From: Labilibaculum sp041595635
GTDB taxonomy: Bacteria; Bacteroidota; Bacteroidia; Bacteroidales; Marinifilaceae
DNA: 64,000 bases
Reading direction: 5' to 3'
Assembly: GCF_041595635.1 (NCBI RefSeq)
Contig: NZ_JBFHJW010000014.1
Coordinates: 1 to 64,000 of the forward strand
The notes under the pieces are model-generated. The model worked only from the letters and a program-made list of their open reading frames with translations, did not search any database and was not told the origin of the DNA. Below are positions 1 to 8,885 of the stretch, piece by piece (position 1 is the first letter of the stretch; each line of letters opens with the position of its first letter). Both the position numbers and the translations under genes were made by a program.

Positions 1-129
1 ACCGATGGCAATGTCCGAATCCTAGAAATCAAACCAGACTCGCTACACCAGCGTGTTCCTTTCTATACAGGATCGACCAATATGGTGAAGAAAACCGAGG
101 AGTTTTTACACTTCTTCAACAACATCTGA
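1..129 (+). CDS. fbp: Fructose-1,6-bisphosphatase class I, C-terminal end (partial)
   Basis: The first 42 codons of the window read in frame 1 to a TGA stop. The peptide has the LHQR...GS..MV...EEFL pattern that ends class I fructose-1,6-bisphosphatases, the gluconeogenic enzyme that hydrolyses fructose 1,6-bisphosphate to fructose 6-phosphate. The active-site region lies before the window, so only the terminal strand and helix are visible. A strong hairpin with a T-rich tail follows about 45 bases after the stop, so this is the last gene of its transcript. The family call rests on a short but distinctive tail. Confidence 0.7.
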   Translation, partial: TDGNVRILEIKPDSLHQRVPFYTGSTNMVKKTEEFLHFFNNI

Positions 130-173
130 TATCGGATTAAAAAAGAAAAAAGATCTAACACACTACTAAAACA

Positions 174-206
174 AAAGCCACTTCAATCGTGAAGTGGCTT
201 TATTTT
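174..206. terminator. Bidirectional terminator after fbp
   Basis: A perfect 12-bp stem (AAAGCCACTTCA with TGAAGTGGCTTT) has the four-base loop ATCG and is flanked by A-rich and T-rich tracts. It lies between convergent genes and can serve both strands. Confidence 0.8.
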
Positions 207-226
207 CTATATCAGGTCAACTCGTG

Positions 227-631
227 TCAGGCAAAAATACTTTTCCCCGGCTCTAAATCGAGCTGACTAAGAATCCTATTCAATTCGAGCAAGGAGGATT
301 CATCAATTAAACCCACCTCTATTTTCATTTCCCGTCCCTCTGTCTTTAGAATGTAATTTCCGGCAACAGAACTTATCGACTCTATTTTAGATAAATCCAT
401 TGCTTTGGAAAACAAAGATTTCTTGTAAATTTTTTCCGCTTCGATCACCAAATACTGATTTCTCGATTCATAAATATAACGCCCCACATAAAGCAAGCTA
501 ATAAGCAAATATCCATAATCAATCCATCGCAATTCATCAGTACTAAGTAAACTCAAAAAGCCTAAAAAAGCCCAGGCTAAACCAAAATACAGCTCGTATC
601 TCAATCTTTTCTTTTTGTATTGTATCTTCAT
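227..631 (-). CDS. Small two-helix membrane protein, PH-like tail, unknown function
   Basis: The 134-residue protein has a very basic N-terminus (KKKR), two hydrophobic segments at about residues 13-30 and 38-50, and then a soluble C-terminal part of about 80 residues rich in short beta strands. That layout resembles bacterial PH-like (YdbT/YvcR-type) membrane proteins, but I see no diagnostic motif, so this is only a structural impression. It is the last gene of a minus-strand group with the YciI-like gene and the lipoprotein; the 61-base gap to the YciI-like gene leaves room for an independent start of transcription. The function is unknown. Confidence 0.6.
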   Translation of the reverse strand: MKIQYKKKRLRYELYFGLAWAFLGFLSLLSTDELRWIDYGYLLISLLYVGRYIYESRNQYLVIEAEKIYKKSLFSKAMDLSKIESISSVAGNYILKTEGREMKIEVGLIDESSLLELNRILSQLDLEPGKSIFA

Positions 632-692
632 TTGTTCTTAATTAAATTCTGTTGGTCATGACTTCCCTTTTTTTCAATTTAGATCCTCGCAA

Positions 693-983
693 TCACAGCT
701 CCAGCAAACAGCTTAATTCTTTACTCGTCATGCTGGGAATAAATTCGGTAATGCTGTAATCGGCCAACTCATTTTTGTGAAAGGGATCTTGAGCCAATAT
801 TTTCTCTAGTTGTTTTTTATCCTTTAGTTGAGAGAGGATCACTCCGCCTGTACGTGGCACTTTTCGTCCCGAAGCCTGAAAATTTCCAAGAGCATATTGT
901 TCCTTCAAATATTCAACATGATTGTTCAATTCTACTTCTACCCGTTCCATGGGCACTTTGTAAGTTAATGATATAATAAACAT
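693..983 (-). CDS. YciI-like protein
   Basis: The 96-residue protein has the YciI (YCII) fold signature: an N-terminal strand MFIISLTYK, a conserved H-x2-Y helix start (HVEYLKEQ), and the C-terminal pattern DPF-x5-A-x-Y-x-I-x-EF (DPFHKNELADYSITEF). YciI proteins are small dimeric ferredoxin-like proteins with a conserved His/Asp pair; many have no known reaction. The gene starts 12 bases after the lipoprotein gene stop, so the two are probably co-transcribed. The family assignment is good and the biochemical role is unknown. Confidence 0.8.
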   Translation of the reverse strand: MFIISLTYKVPMERVEVELNNHVEYLKEQYALGNFQASGRKVPRTGGVILSQLKDKKQLEKILAQDPFHKNELADYSITEFIPSMTSKELSCLLEL

Positions 984-995
984 TCTTTTTCTGTA

Positions 996-1649
996 TTAAT
1001 TTTTCTCTAAGTCTCCTTGCTGTTCAACATCAATATCATGAAGAGTAAGAAGATAAATTGCAGCCCACAGCCGATTCTTCACAATTCCAGAATTAAATCC
1101 TTCATGAACAAAAATAAAAGCACCTAAACCGATCGCGCCACCTGAACTTAGAATAAAATCATGCAAATCTTTATACCGACTATCCTTTTCTCCCAACTGA
1201 CTTAAATAATCCATATACAAACCGGAAATATTCAGTTGAGAATCTTTTATCTGATCTATCTCAGTTAACTTTTCATCACAAATGCCTTCTCCATTTTTAA
1301 TCCAACACCAAATACTATTGTAAACATCCTGATCAACAGTTTTCAAAAATTGATACTTTTCCACATCAGTAAACGGAGCATGCCATACTATATTTTTCTT
1401 CAAGCTATTGTTTAATGAATCAAAATACTCATGATAAGCTTCCTCAATGTTCTCAGAATTAGTTTTCGATACAAGCCTATCATCTACATAAGCAACAATT
1501 GATTGTAAGGATTCAATCTGCTTTGCATTAAAAGTGGCTATTAGTAAAGGATCATTGTTCAGTTTAATCCTCTCATTCGAATTATCCTGACAGGCTATCA
1601 ACATCAGTAACAATGGCAACATAAAAACCCAAATGAACTTTCTCATCAT
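996..1649 (-). CDS. Lipoprotein of unknown function
   Basis: The 217-residue protein begins with a charged MMRK, a hydrophobic stretch and a lipobox ending at Cys20 (LIAC), followed by QDNSN, so it should be lipidated and held at the periplasmic or outer face. The mature part is helical and includes two cysteines in WCWIKNGEGIC at about residues 115-125, which could form a disulfide. I do not recognise the family. It is first in a three-gene minus-strand group and diverges from mfd. The second Met may be the true start; the difference is one residue. Confidence 0.65.
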   Translation of the reverse strand: MMRKFIWVFMLPLLLMLIACQDNSNERIKLNNDPLLIATFNAKQIESLQSIVAYVDDRLVSKTNSENIEEAYHEYFDSLNNSLKKNIVWHAPFTDVEKYQFLKTVDQDVYNSIWCWIKNGEGICDEKLTEIDQIKDSQLNISGLYMDYLSQLGEKDSRYKDLHDFILSSGGAIGLGAFIFVHEGFNSGIVKNRLWAAIYLLTLHDIDVEQQGDLEKN

Positions 1650-1811
1650 TTATAAAATTTATATTCCGAATAAACAAGGCAATAATCATAACTCAATTAT
1701 TAAATATAAACATTATTTCCGATCTCATAATTAACTATAAACAACAAAACATAAATCTGCGTTCCAATGCTCAAAATAATTTTGATCAATCCTTATCCAC
1801 AGCTCTTTTAA

Positions 1812-1841
1812 TTTGTTCCAAGAATATTTTCCCTAAATTTG
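1812..1841 (+). promoter_or_regulatory. Predicted mfd promoter
   Basis: TTTG at 1812-1815, 18 bases, then TAAATTTG at 1834-1841, a full match to the Bacteroidota -7 consensus TAnnTTTG. The predicted transcript starts near 1848, about 20 bases before the TTG start codon of mfd. Confidence 0.6.
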
Positions 1842-1867
1842 CGGATCAATAATAAAAGCACAAGGAT

Positions 1868-4800
1868 TTGGAACTAAAGGAACTTATACAACTATTCTCT
1901 GAGCATCCTGCTCGATACAGCATCGAAAAATACCTGGAACAAAAGTCGAAGTTTCAGCTTCACCTAAAAGGTTTGGTGGGCTCTTCTCTTCCGATGTTAG
2001 TTTCCGCTTTAAAGCCGAGTAATCAGGCTCACATTTTCCTTTTTAACGACAAAGAAGAAGCGGCCTATTTTTACAATGATTTGTGCAATTTGTTGGATGA
2101 AAAAACTGTTTTGTTCTTTCCTTCCACCTACAAGCGTTCGGTTCAATACGAAAAAACAGACAATTCGAACATTATTCTTCGTGCCGAATGTTTGAACCAC
2201 TTAAACGCCAAGAATCAATCCATTTTCCTCATTACTTTTCCCGAAGCTATTATCGAAAAAGTAATCAGCGAAACGCAATTGAAAGAAAATACCCTCACCA
2301 TTAAGGTAGGAGAGAAATTATCGCCCGAATTTGTGGAAGAAGTACTAGTCGACTACGAATTTGAACGATGCGATTTTGTGGTAGAGCCCGGACAATACTC
2401 CATCCGCGGAAGTATTATAGATATTTTTTCCTTTTCGGATAAGCAGCCTTTTCGAATTGATTTTTTTGGCGAAGAAGTGGATTCCATTCGATTGTTTAAT
2501 GTAGAGAATCAACTGTCCATCGAAAAATTAAATTCGGTAAACATCATTCCTAACATTCAAGATAATTTGCTGAAAGATTCCCGAATCTCCTTTCTTTCTT
2601 TTGTACCAAAGAATACAACTTTTTGGTGTAAAAACCTGCAGTTTTCTTCCGATCGAATTCAATCGATGTACGAAAGCACCATCGAAAAACTACCCGTTAT
2701 GCAATTGGGTGAAGATTCGGTTGCCACAAAAGATTACCTTATAAACAGCAAAGAATTCATGGATCAGCTGGCTGATTTTTCCACTTTGGAATTCGGACAG
2801 AAATTCTTTTTCAATGCTCAGGAAGAAATTCTTTTTCAACAGAAACCTCAAACCTCTTTCAATAAAAACTTTGAACTGCTAGGTGAGCATTTGCTTTCTA
2901 ACAATTCAAAAGCGGAAACAAATTACATTCTTTCCGATAATCCAAAACAGATTGAAAGAATCCGTTCGATTTTTACCGACAAAGGAATTGAAGTTGAATT
3001 CCAAGATGTAAATCAAACATTGCACGAAGGTTTTTCCGACAGTGATTTGAGAGTTTCTTTCTTCACTGATCATCAGATCTTCGATCGATACCACAAATTT
3101 CAACTAAAAAACGCCAGTGTTCACAAAGCCAAAGAGACGGTTAGCCTAAAAGAAATTAACCGACTACATCCTGGCGATTACATTGTTCATTCCGATCATG
3201 GAATTGGTCGATTTGGTGGCTTGCAACGAATTGATGTAAACGGTAAATCGCAAGAGGTAATCCGTTTAGTCTACAAAGACAACGACATTTTGTTTGTCAG
3301 TTTGCAATCGCTTCATAAAATTTCAAAATACAAAGGAAAAGATGGCTCTTCGCCAAAAATATACAAACTAGGAACTGGTGCCTGGCAAAAATTAAAAGAC
3401 AAAACCAAAGGCAAAGTAAAAGACATTGCCAAAGATCTAATTGCTCTTTATGCACAACGAAAATCCGAAAAAGGATTCTCGTTTAGTCCCGACACCTATA
3501 TGCAGCAGGAATTGGAAGCCTCCTTTATTTATGAGGATACGCCCGATCAGGTAAAGGCAACCATTGCTACCAAAGAAGGCATGGAATCGCCCTATCCTAT
3601 GGATAGATTGGTATGTGGTGATGTTGGCTTCGGAAAAACCGAGATTGCCATTCGTGCCGCCTTTAAAGCCGTTGCCGACAACAAACAGGTAGCAATTCTG
3701 GTTCCAACCACGATTCTTGCTTTTCAGCATTTCAAAACATTTCACGATCGATTGAAAAACTTTCCTTGTAAAATCGATTACATCAGTCGTATGCGAAAAG
3801 CAAAGGATCAAAAACAGATTCTGAAAGAACTTAAAGCCGGACAGATAGATATCATCATCGGAACACACCGAATTATTGGGAAAGACGTTCAATTTAAAGA
3901 TTTAGGTCTGCTCATTATCGATGAAGAGCAGAAATTTGGCGTATCCGTAAAGGAAAAACTGAAACAATTTAAGGTGAATGTGGATACCTTAACTTTAACA
4001 GCTACACCAATTCCCCGTACTCTTCAATTTTCCTTGTTGGGAGCCCGCGATTTGTCCATCATCAATACGCCACCACCAAATCGTTACCCAATTATGACCG
4101 AGATTCATAATTTTAACGAGGATATTATTCGTGAAGCTATCAGCTACGAAGTGGAACGAAACGGACAAGTTTTCTTCATTCACAATCGAGTTCAAAACAT
4201 CAAGGATGTGGAAGCGATGATTCAAAGAACAGTTCCTGGCGTATCAACAGTAGTTGCTCACGGCCAAATGGATGGTCCGAAATTGGAAAAAATTATGCTT
4301 GAATTTATCCGTGGCGATTATGACGTTTTAATTGCCACAACTATTATTGAATCGGGCCTCGATATACCAAATGCCAATACCATTATTATTAATAACGGGC
4401 AAAATTTTGGCTTAAGTGAACTACACCAGTTACGAGGTCGTGTTGGCCGATCGAATAAAAAAGCATTTTGTTACCTGCTAACTCCTCCTCATGATTCCAT
4501 GACTCAGGAAGCCAGACAGAGATTACAAGCCATCGAAAGTTTCTCTGATTTGGGAAGTGGTTTTAATATTGCCATGCAAGATTTAGATATTCGTGGAGCC
4601 GGTAACTTGCTCGGCGGCGAGCAAAGTGGTTTTATTGCTGATATTGGTTACGAAACCTATCATCGAATTCTTAACGAAGCCTTGTTGGAATTAAAAGAAA
4701 ACGAATTTAGACACGTTTTTGAAGATGAAAAAAAAGAAGAACAGAAAGAAACCATCCGTTTTATTTCAGAATGCCAAATTGATACTGATTTAGAAATTCT

Positions 4801-5218
4801 TTTCCCCGAAAGTTATGTAGAAAGCATTTCGGAACGAATTCGCTTGTACCGAGAATTAGATAATATTGAAACAGAAGAAGAAATTGAAAAATTCACCCTT
4901 CAGTTAAAAGACCGCTTTGGCGAACTTCCAGAAGCATGTGTAGAATTACTAAATGTGGTTCGCTTGCGTTGGATTTCTTTAGATTTAGGAATTGAGAAAC
5001 TCATTCTGAAAAGTGGCAAATTAGTTCTCTACTTTATTTCCGATCAGGAGTCAGCCTTTTACAAATCGGCTCAGTTTAGTAAGGTCTTGCAATTTCTGCA
5101 AGCACAAACCGTTCCCTGTAAAATGAAAGAAGCCAAAAATCGCTTAAGTCTTCGCTTCGATAAAGTAAAAAACATAAAAAAAGCCAGCGAAATACTGGCA
5201 TTAATGAATCAGATATAA
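1868..5218 (+). CDS. mfd: Transcription-repair coupling factor Mfd
   Basis: The 1116-residue protein is an ATP-dependent translocase that removes RNA polymerase stalled at DNA lesions and recruits UvrA. In order: a UvrB-like N-terminal module (about 1-350), the RNA-polymerase-interacting domain around 425-495 (HPGDYIVHSDHGIGRF), and a RecG-like helicase core with Walker A GDVGFGKTE at 584-592, the Walker B box DEEQ at 685-688, LTATPIPRTL and RGRVGRS near 856. A C-terminal UvrA-masking domain follows. The length is normal for the family. The start must be TTG: an in-frame TAA lies 12 bases upstream, and no ATG occurs before the conserved N-terminus. It has its own promoter and a terminator just past the stop. 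Confidence 0.96.
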   Translation: MELKELIQLFSEHPARYSIEKYLEQKSKFQLHLKGLVGSSLPMLVSALKPSNQAHIFLFNDKEEAAYFYNDLCNLLDEKTVLFFPSTYKRSVQYEKTDNSNIILRAECLNHLNAKNQSIFLITFPEAIIEKVISETQLKENTLTIKVGEKLSPEFVEEVLVDYEFERCDFVVEPGQYSIRGSIIDIFSFSDKQPFRIDFFGEEVDSIRLFNVENQLSIEKLNSVNIIPNIQDNLLKDSRISFLSFVPKNTTFWCKNLQFSSDRIQSMYESTIEKLPVMQLGEDSVATKDYLINSKEFMDQLADFSTLEFGQKFFFNAQEEILFQQKPQTSFNKNFELLGEHLLSNNSKAETNYILSDNPKQIERIRSIFTDKGIEVEFQDVNQTLHEGFSDSDLRVSFFTDHQIFDRYHKFQLKNASVHKAKETVSLKEINRLHPGDYIVHSDHGIGRFGGLQRIDVNGKSQEVIRLVYKDNDILFVSLQSLHKISKYKGKDGSSPKIYKLGTGAWQKLKDKTKGKVKDIAKDLIALYAQRKSEKGFSFSPDTYMQQELEASFIYEDTPDQVKATIATKEGMESPYPMDRLVCGDVGFGKTEIAIRAAFKAVADNKQVAILVPTTILAFQHFKTFHDRLKNFPCKIDYISRMRKAKDQKQILKELKAGQIDIIIGTHRIIGKDVQFKDLGLLIIDEEQKFGVSVKEKLKQFKVNVDTLTLTATPIPRTLQFSLLGARDLSIINTPPPNRYPIMTEIHNFNEDIIREAISYEVERNGQVFFIHNRVQNIKDVEAMIQRTVPGVSTVVAHGQMDGPKLEKIMLEFIRGDYDVLIATTIIESGLDIPNANTIIINNGQNFGLSELHQLRGRVGRSNKKAFCYLLTPPHDSMTQEARQRLQAIESFSDLGSGFNIAMQDLDIRGAGNLLGGEQSGFIADIGYETYHRILNEALLELKENEFRHVFEDEKKEEQKETIRFISECQIDTDLEILFPESYVESISERIRLYRELDNIETEEEIEKFTLQLKDRFGELPEACVELLNVVRLRWISLDLGIEKLILKSGKLVLYFISDQESAFYKSAQFSKVLQFLQAQTVPCKMKEAKNRLSLRFDKVKNIKKASEILALMNQI

Positions 5219-5222
5219 TTTC

Positions 5223-5256
5223 AAACTCCTATCCTACACGATAGGAGTTTATTTTT
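5223..5256. terminator. Terminator between convergent mfd and response regulator
   Basis: An 11-bp perfect stem (AAACTCCTATC with GATAGGAGTTT) has a six-base loop and is followed by ATTTTT. It begins five bases after the mfd stop and its tail touches the stop codon of the convergent response-regulator gene. Confidence 0.8.
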
Positions 5257-6361
5257 AATGACATATATGATCGCGAATGTAACAAACAACTCCTGTTTCT
5301 TCTCCTTTTTCATTGCGGAGCAGACTAGATCTCATCTTCACTTCCTGCATTTTTCCTTTTAGCTTAAGCCTAAACTTAGTGTCGTACTTTTCATTTTCAC
5401 GCACAGGAAACAATATATCATTACTAAAAGATGTTTCCTTATCAGTGACAAATAAATTTTCGTATTGCATACCGAGTGCCTTACTTTCAGTTATATCAAA
5501 TATTCTTTCACAGGCCCGATTTGCAGATTTCACTCTTCCATCTAGATCAAAAGTCAAAACTCCATCAACAAAATTATTAATGATATTTGCTTTCTCGGCA
5601 AGTAATTGACGGTAAGCAAACTCTTGAGTAATATCGCGAACAATCAACTGTAAATTTTTCTTGCCATTAAATTCAATTTGAGCTCCAGTTAATCCAACAT
5701 CAAATAATTGGCCGTGAATGGTTTTTAGCTTTAAATGAGTATAGGATATTCCCGATCCCATAGCAATAGAATTTTCAAGTCCTTCTTTAAAAACTGCAGC
5801 ATATTCATCGGCTACAAAAGATAATAAAGGCAAGCCCATTAAATCCTCTATGTAAGCGGTCTTAAATAATTTCAAGCCCAAACAGTTCAGATATTCTATC
5901 AAACCATTTTCATTAATTACAATAATGGCTTCAGGCGAATCGGTAATAAAATTTCGGAAACGCTTCTCTCGCATCTTCTGATCCAAATCAAATTGATGCT
6001 TATAAAATGCAAGCTCAATGGAAATTCCCAACTCCTTTTTATCAATTGGTTTTACCAGATATCCATAAGAATGAATATTGATTACCCTCTGAATGGTGCT
6101 TTCTTCAGTATCACTAGAAAGGAAAATAACAGGAATATCAAACTTGGTTTTTATTAACTCTGTTGTTTGAATTCCATCCAAACCACCATCCAAATGAACA
6201 TCCATCAGAATAATATCTGGTTTTACTTTCTCACACAAACGAATGGCTTGTTTTCCATCTTCGACAATTCCAATCAAATCGTAACCGAGCTCTTTCAAAA
6301 ACATCTCGAAGATTGTCGAAATTAAGCTGTCATCCTCTACAATTAAAATTTTTTTCATCAT
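5255..6361 (-). CDS. Response regulator with two PAS domains and no output domain
   Basis: The receiver domain comes first (MMKKILIVEDD), with the acidic pair in VEDD, the phosphoacceptor Asp in LMDVHLDGG, and the conserved Lys in GYLVKPIDKKEL. Two PAS domains follow (about residues 130-245 and 255-365), the first closed by IVRDITQ and the second by CYIRD. The protein then ends: there is no histidine kinase, GGDEF, HTH or phosphatase module. I placed the start at the Met-Met immediately before KKILIVEDD; an in-frame ATG at 6415 would add 18 residues unlike any receiver N-terminus. It probably acts by binding a partner protein. No kinase gene is adjacent. Confidence 0.85.
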   Translation of the reverse strand: MMKKILIVEDDSLISTIFEMFLKELGYDLIGIVEDGKQAIRLCEKVKPDIILMDVHLDGGLDGIQTTELIKTKFDIPVIFLSSDTEESTIQRVINIHSYGYLVKPIDKKELGISIELAFYKHQFDLDQKMREKRFRNFITDSPEAIIVINENGLIEYLNCLGLKLFKTAYIEDLMGLPLLSFVADEYAAVFKEGLENSIAMGSGISYTHLKLKTIHGQLFDVGLTGAQIEFNGKKNLQLIVRDITQEFAYRQLLAEKANIINNFVDGVLTFDLDGRVKSANRACERIFDITESKALGMQYENLFVTDKETSFSNDILFPVRENEKYDTKFRLKLKGKMQEVKMRSSLLRNEKGEETGVVCYIRDHICH

Positions 6362-6557
6362 CAATTTACAATTGAATATATTGGTACCAATCCAACACAA
6401 GGGGTGAACAATCACATAAAATTTTAAGCTTGAATAATATAGAAATTAAATTCCAATTTATAATGAATATAAAAAACTTAAAAATCACATGATTAATATG
6501 CCTAAAGTTTACTATTTTTAGCCGATTTTACAAGCTATTTACAATAATTTACTGATT

Positions 6558-7295
6558 TTGAATTTAATCATCGACATAGGGAACACACAAATAAAGGCTG
6601 CCTTTTTTGAGAACAATAAAATCCTTAGGCTTAAAAACTCGAAGACAGGGGAAATGGAATTTATTACTGATCTTGTTTCCAAATACGAGAACATTCAACA
6701 CATTATTATATCTTCAGTTCGAGAGTATCCAGAAAAATTGGTCAATAGTCTTCAAGAAAAAAATCGACTTGTCTTGTTTTTTAATGGTGAAATTGAAACT
6801 CCCCTCGAAAATTTATACGAATCGAAAAGTACACTTGGCTACGATAGATTAGCCGCTTGTGCAGGAGCTAATAGCTTGTATTCAAACAAAAACTGCCTAG
6901 TAATAGATGCTGGTACGGCAATTACTTTCGACTTTGTAACAGAAAAGAACCAATACCTGGGAGGTTGCATTTCTCCAGGCTTACAAATGCGATTTAAAGC
7001 CTTACACCACTACACTAAAAAATTGCCAGAACTTATGCCAGACGAGGATTTTCATCTAATTGGCAAAAATACCAAGGAAGCAATTGTATCTGGTGTTCAG
7101 AATGGATTGATTTTCGAAATCGATTCGTACATCGATAACTTGCAAAAAAAGCATTCCGATTTGCAAGTTATTATTACGGGAGGCGATGCAAATTTCTTAA
7201 GCAAACATCTAACAAACATGGTTGATTTACAACCACAAATTGTAGCAATAGGTTTGAACAAGATACTGGAATATAATTTGTTAATTCGCTATTAA
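6558..7295 (+). CDS. coaX: Type III pantothenate kinase
   Basis: The protein phosphorylates pantothenate with ATP, the first step of coenzyme A synthesis; type III enzymes belong to the ASKHA fold. The 245 residues show the N-terminal phosphate loop IIDIGNT with Asp6, the pantothenate-site motif GYDRLAA at 94-100, the second Asp-Gly-Thr loop DAGTAIT at 117-123, GGCISPG, and the late adenosine loop ITGGDA. The start is TTG: an in-frame TAG lies 39 bases upstream and no ATG fits, while the family begins exactly at this M-N-L-x-I-D. It heads an envelope-gene run (TPR, lptC, corC-like, ppiD). No strong promoter is visible; TATTTTTA at 6513-6520 is a 7/8 match. Confidence 0.95.
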   Translation: MNLIIDIGNTQIKAAFFENNKILRLKNSKTGEMEFITDLVSKYENIQHIIISSVREYPEKLVNSLQEKNRLVLFFNGEIETPLENLYESKSTLGYDRLAACAGANSLYSNKNCLVIDAGTAITFDFVTEKNQYLGGCISPGLQMRFKALHHYTKKLPELMPDEDFHLIGKNTKEAIVSGVQNGLIFEIDSYIDNLQKKHSDLQVIITGGDANFLSKHLTNMVDLQPQIVAIGLNKILEYNLLIRY

Positions 7296-7310
7296 ATTAA
7301 GAATTATTTT

Positions 7311-7341
7311 TTTGCTGCTTTGTATTTTATTTATAGTTTTG
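7311..7341 (+). promoter_or_regulatory. Predicted promoter for the TPR-lptC group
   Basis: TTTG at 7311-7314, exactly 19 bases, then TAGTTTTG at 7334-7341: both boxes match the Bacteroidota consensus fully. It begins 15 bases after the coaX stop and would give a leader of about 195 bases before the TPR gene. Confidence 0.65.
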
Positions 7342-7543
7342 CAAAGTACTATAAAATGTAGATTTACTATACTATTTCAAAACTTGTACTAATTTTTGGT
7401 ATGAGTTTTGCAGTTTTAGTCCTGATAAAACTAAAACTTTCGTTATATTTACCCCCTTAGTTGTTAAAAAAAGGTATTTTAAAAAACATAGGTGAGATTT
7501 TAGTTTGATAAAAAAAGCAACTTGATTATAAAAAAATAATAAC

Positions 7544-8881
7544 ATGAAGACAAAACTTTTAATCGTAACAATGGTTCTTTTGTTTTCAAATCTGTTCACA
7601 GTAAAAGCGCAGACTTTGGAATCAAAATATGGGTTGGATAGTGCTCAAACAATTTTAAATGCTTCTCTATACATCGAGATGGTAAAGCAGGGAAATTTTA
7701 AAGATGCACTCAAAGGGTGGAGATACGTTTATAATAATGCACCAGCTTACCAGAAATCAACCTATATTAATGGGGTGAAAATAATGGAAGGATTGTATCG
7801 CTCTTCTAAAAATGAAAAATACATCGATACCTTAATGATGGTGTACGATAAACGAATTAAATATTTTGGTGCGAATGGTAAATATTCCAAAGGTTGGATT
7901 TTAGGTCGTAAGGGAGGAGATTTGTTCGCTTACAAGAAAAAAGATATTGCCTCTGTAAAGGAAGCTTATTCTATTATGAAAGAATCCATCGAAATTCAAG
8001 GTTTAAAATCGGAAGCTAAAGTTATAGCCAATACAATGGAAGCATCGAAAGTTCTAGTTCAAAACAGTGAAATAGAACCTGAAGAAGTTATCGACAACTA
8101 TCTGCTTTTTATGGATATCGCGAAAAAGCAAATGGATTTAGAGAAGAATGCTGCTAAAAAAGACAACATTAACAACGCAAGATTAAATGTTGAGCAAATC
8201 TTCTTTGCTGCAGGAGTTGCTGATTGTGAAACTTTGAGCAATATCTTCACACCTAAATTTCAGGCCAACAATAGCGACATGGTTTTAATCGACAAAATCT
8301 TGAGAATGTTGAATCGTCAGGAATGTGAAGATGGAGCATTGTATGCTGCGGTTGCTGAAAGAAAATATGAGTTGGAGCCAAACGCAGATGCTGCACACAA
8401 CTTGGCTAAAATGTTCATCAAGAAAAAAGAATTTGATAAAAGTAAACAATACTTAGTTAAAGCGATTGAACTGGAAACAGATGCAGAAATCAAAGCTGAC
8501 TTGCATTTCAAATTAGCAAATATTCATTTCTACGACAAAGAATATAGCAGTGCTAAATCTCAAGCGTTAAAGGCAGCTAGTTTAAAATCAAATTGGGGAC
8601 TACCTTACTTATTAATTGGTAAAGCTTATGCTGCATACAGCAAAAACTATGGATCAACTCCTCTTGAAAAACAATCTGTTTATTGGGTAGCTGTTGATAA
8701 GTTCTTAAAAGCAAAAGCTATCGATCCTGAGTGCGCAACTGAAGCTCGTGAATTAATTAATACTTACGCAAAATATTTTCCACGTAAAGAAGAAGCTTTC
8801 TTTGAAGGTATTAAAGAAGGTGACACTTATAAAGTTGGAGATTGGATTAACGAATCAACCAAAGCAAGGTTAACAGAATAA
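7544..8881 (+). CDS. Periplasmic TPR-repeat protein
   Basis: The 445-residue protein has a Sec signal peptide (MKTKLLIVTM... with likely cleavage after KAQ at about residue 23). The rest is helical. Tetratricopeptide-like repeats are clearest at about residues 270-390, for example AHNLAKMFIKKKEFDKSKQY and LHFKLANIHFYDKEYSSAKS. TPR proteins are scaffolds, so the direct role cannot be read from sequence. In Bacteroidota this gene sits between coaX and lptC, which suggests a role in outer-membrane or LPS assembly (inference). The lptC TTG start lies four bases after the stop, so the two should be translationally linked. Confidence 0.8.
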   Translation: MKTKLLIVTMVLLFSNLFTVKAQTLESKYGLDSAQTILNASLYIEMVKQGNFKDALKGWRYVYNNAPAYQKSTYINGVKIMEGLYRSSKNEKYIDTLMMVYDKRIKYFGANGKYSKGWILGRKGGDLFAYKKKDIASVKEAYSIMKESIEIQGLKSEAKVIANTMEASKVLVQNSEIEPEEVIDNYLLFMDIAKKQMDLEKNAAKKDNINNARLNVEQIFFAAGVADCETLSNIFTPKFQANNSDMVLIDKILRMLNRQECEDGALYAAVAERKYELEPNADAAHNLAKMFIKKKEFDKSKQYLVKAIELETDAEIKADLHFKLANIHFYDKEYSSAKSQALKAASLKSNWGLPYLLIGKAYAAYSKNYGSTPLEKQSVYWVAVDKFLKAKAIDPECATEARELINTYAKYFPRKEEAFFEGIKEGDTYKVGDWINESTKARLTE

Positions 8882-8885
8882 GACA

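Noticed and set aside
3437..3892. Long minus-strand frames inside mfd and similar long antisense frames inside ftsZ and ftsA
   Set aside because: They are shadows of strongly conserved plus- or minus-strand genes and encode no family-like sequence.
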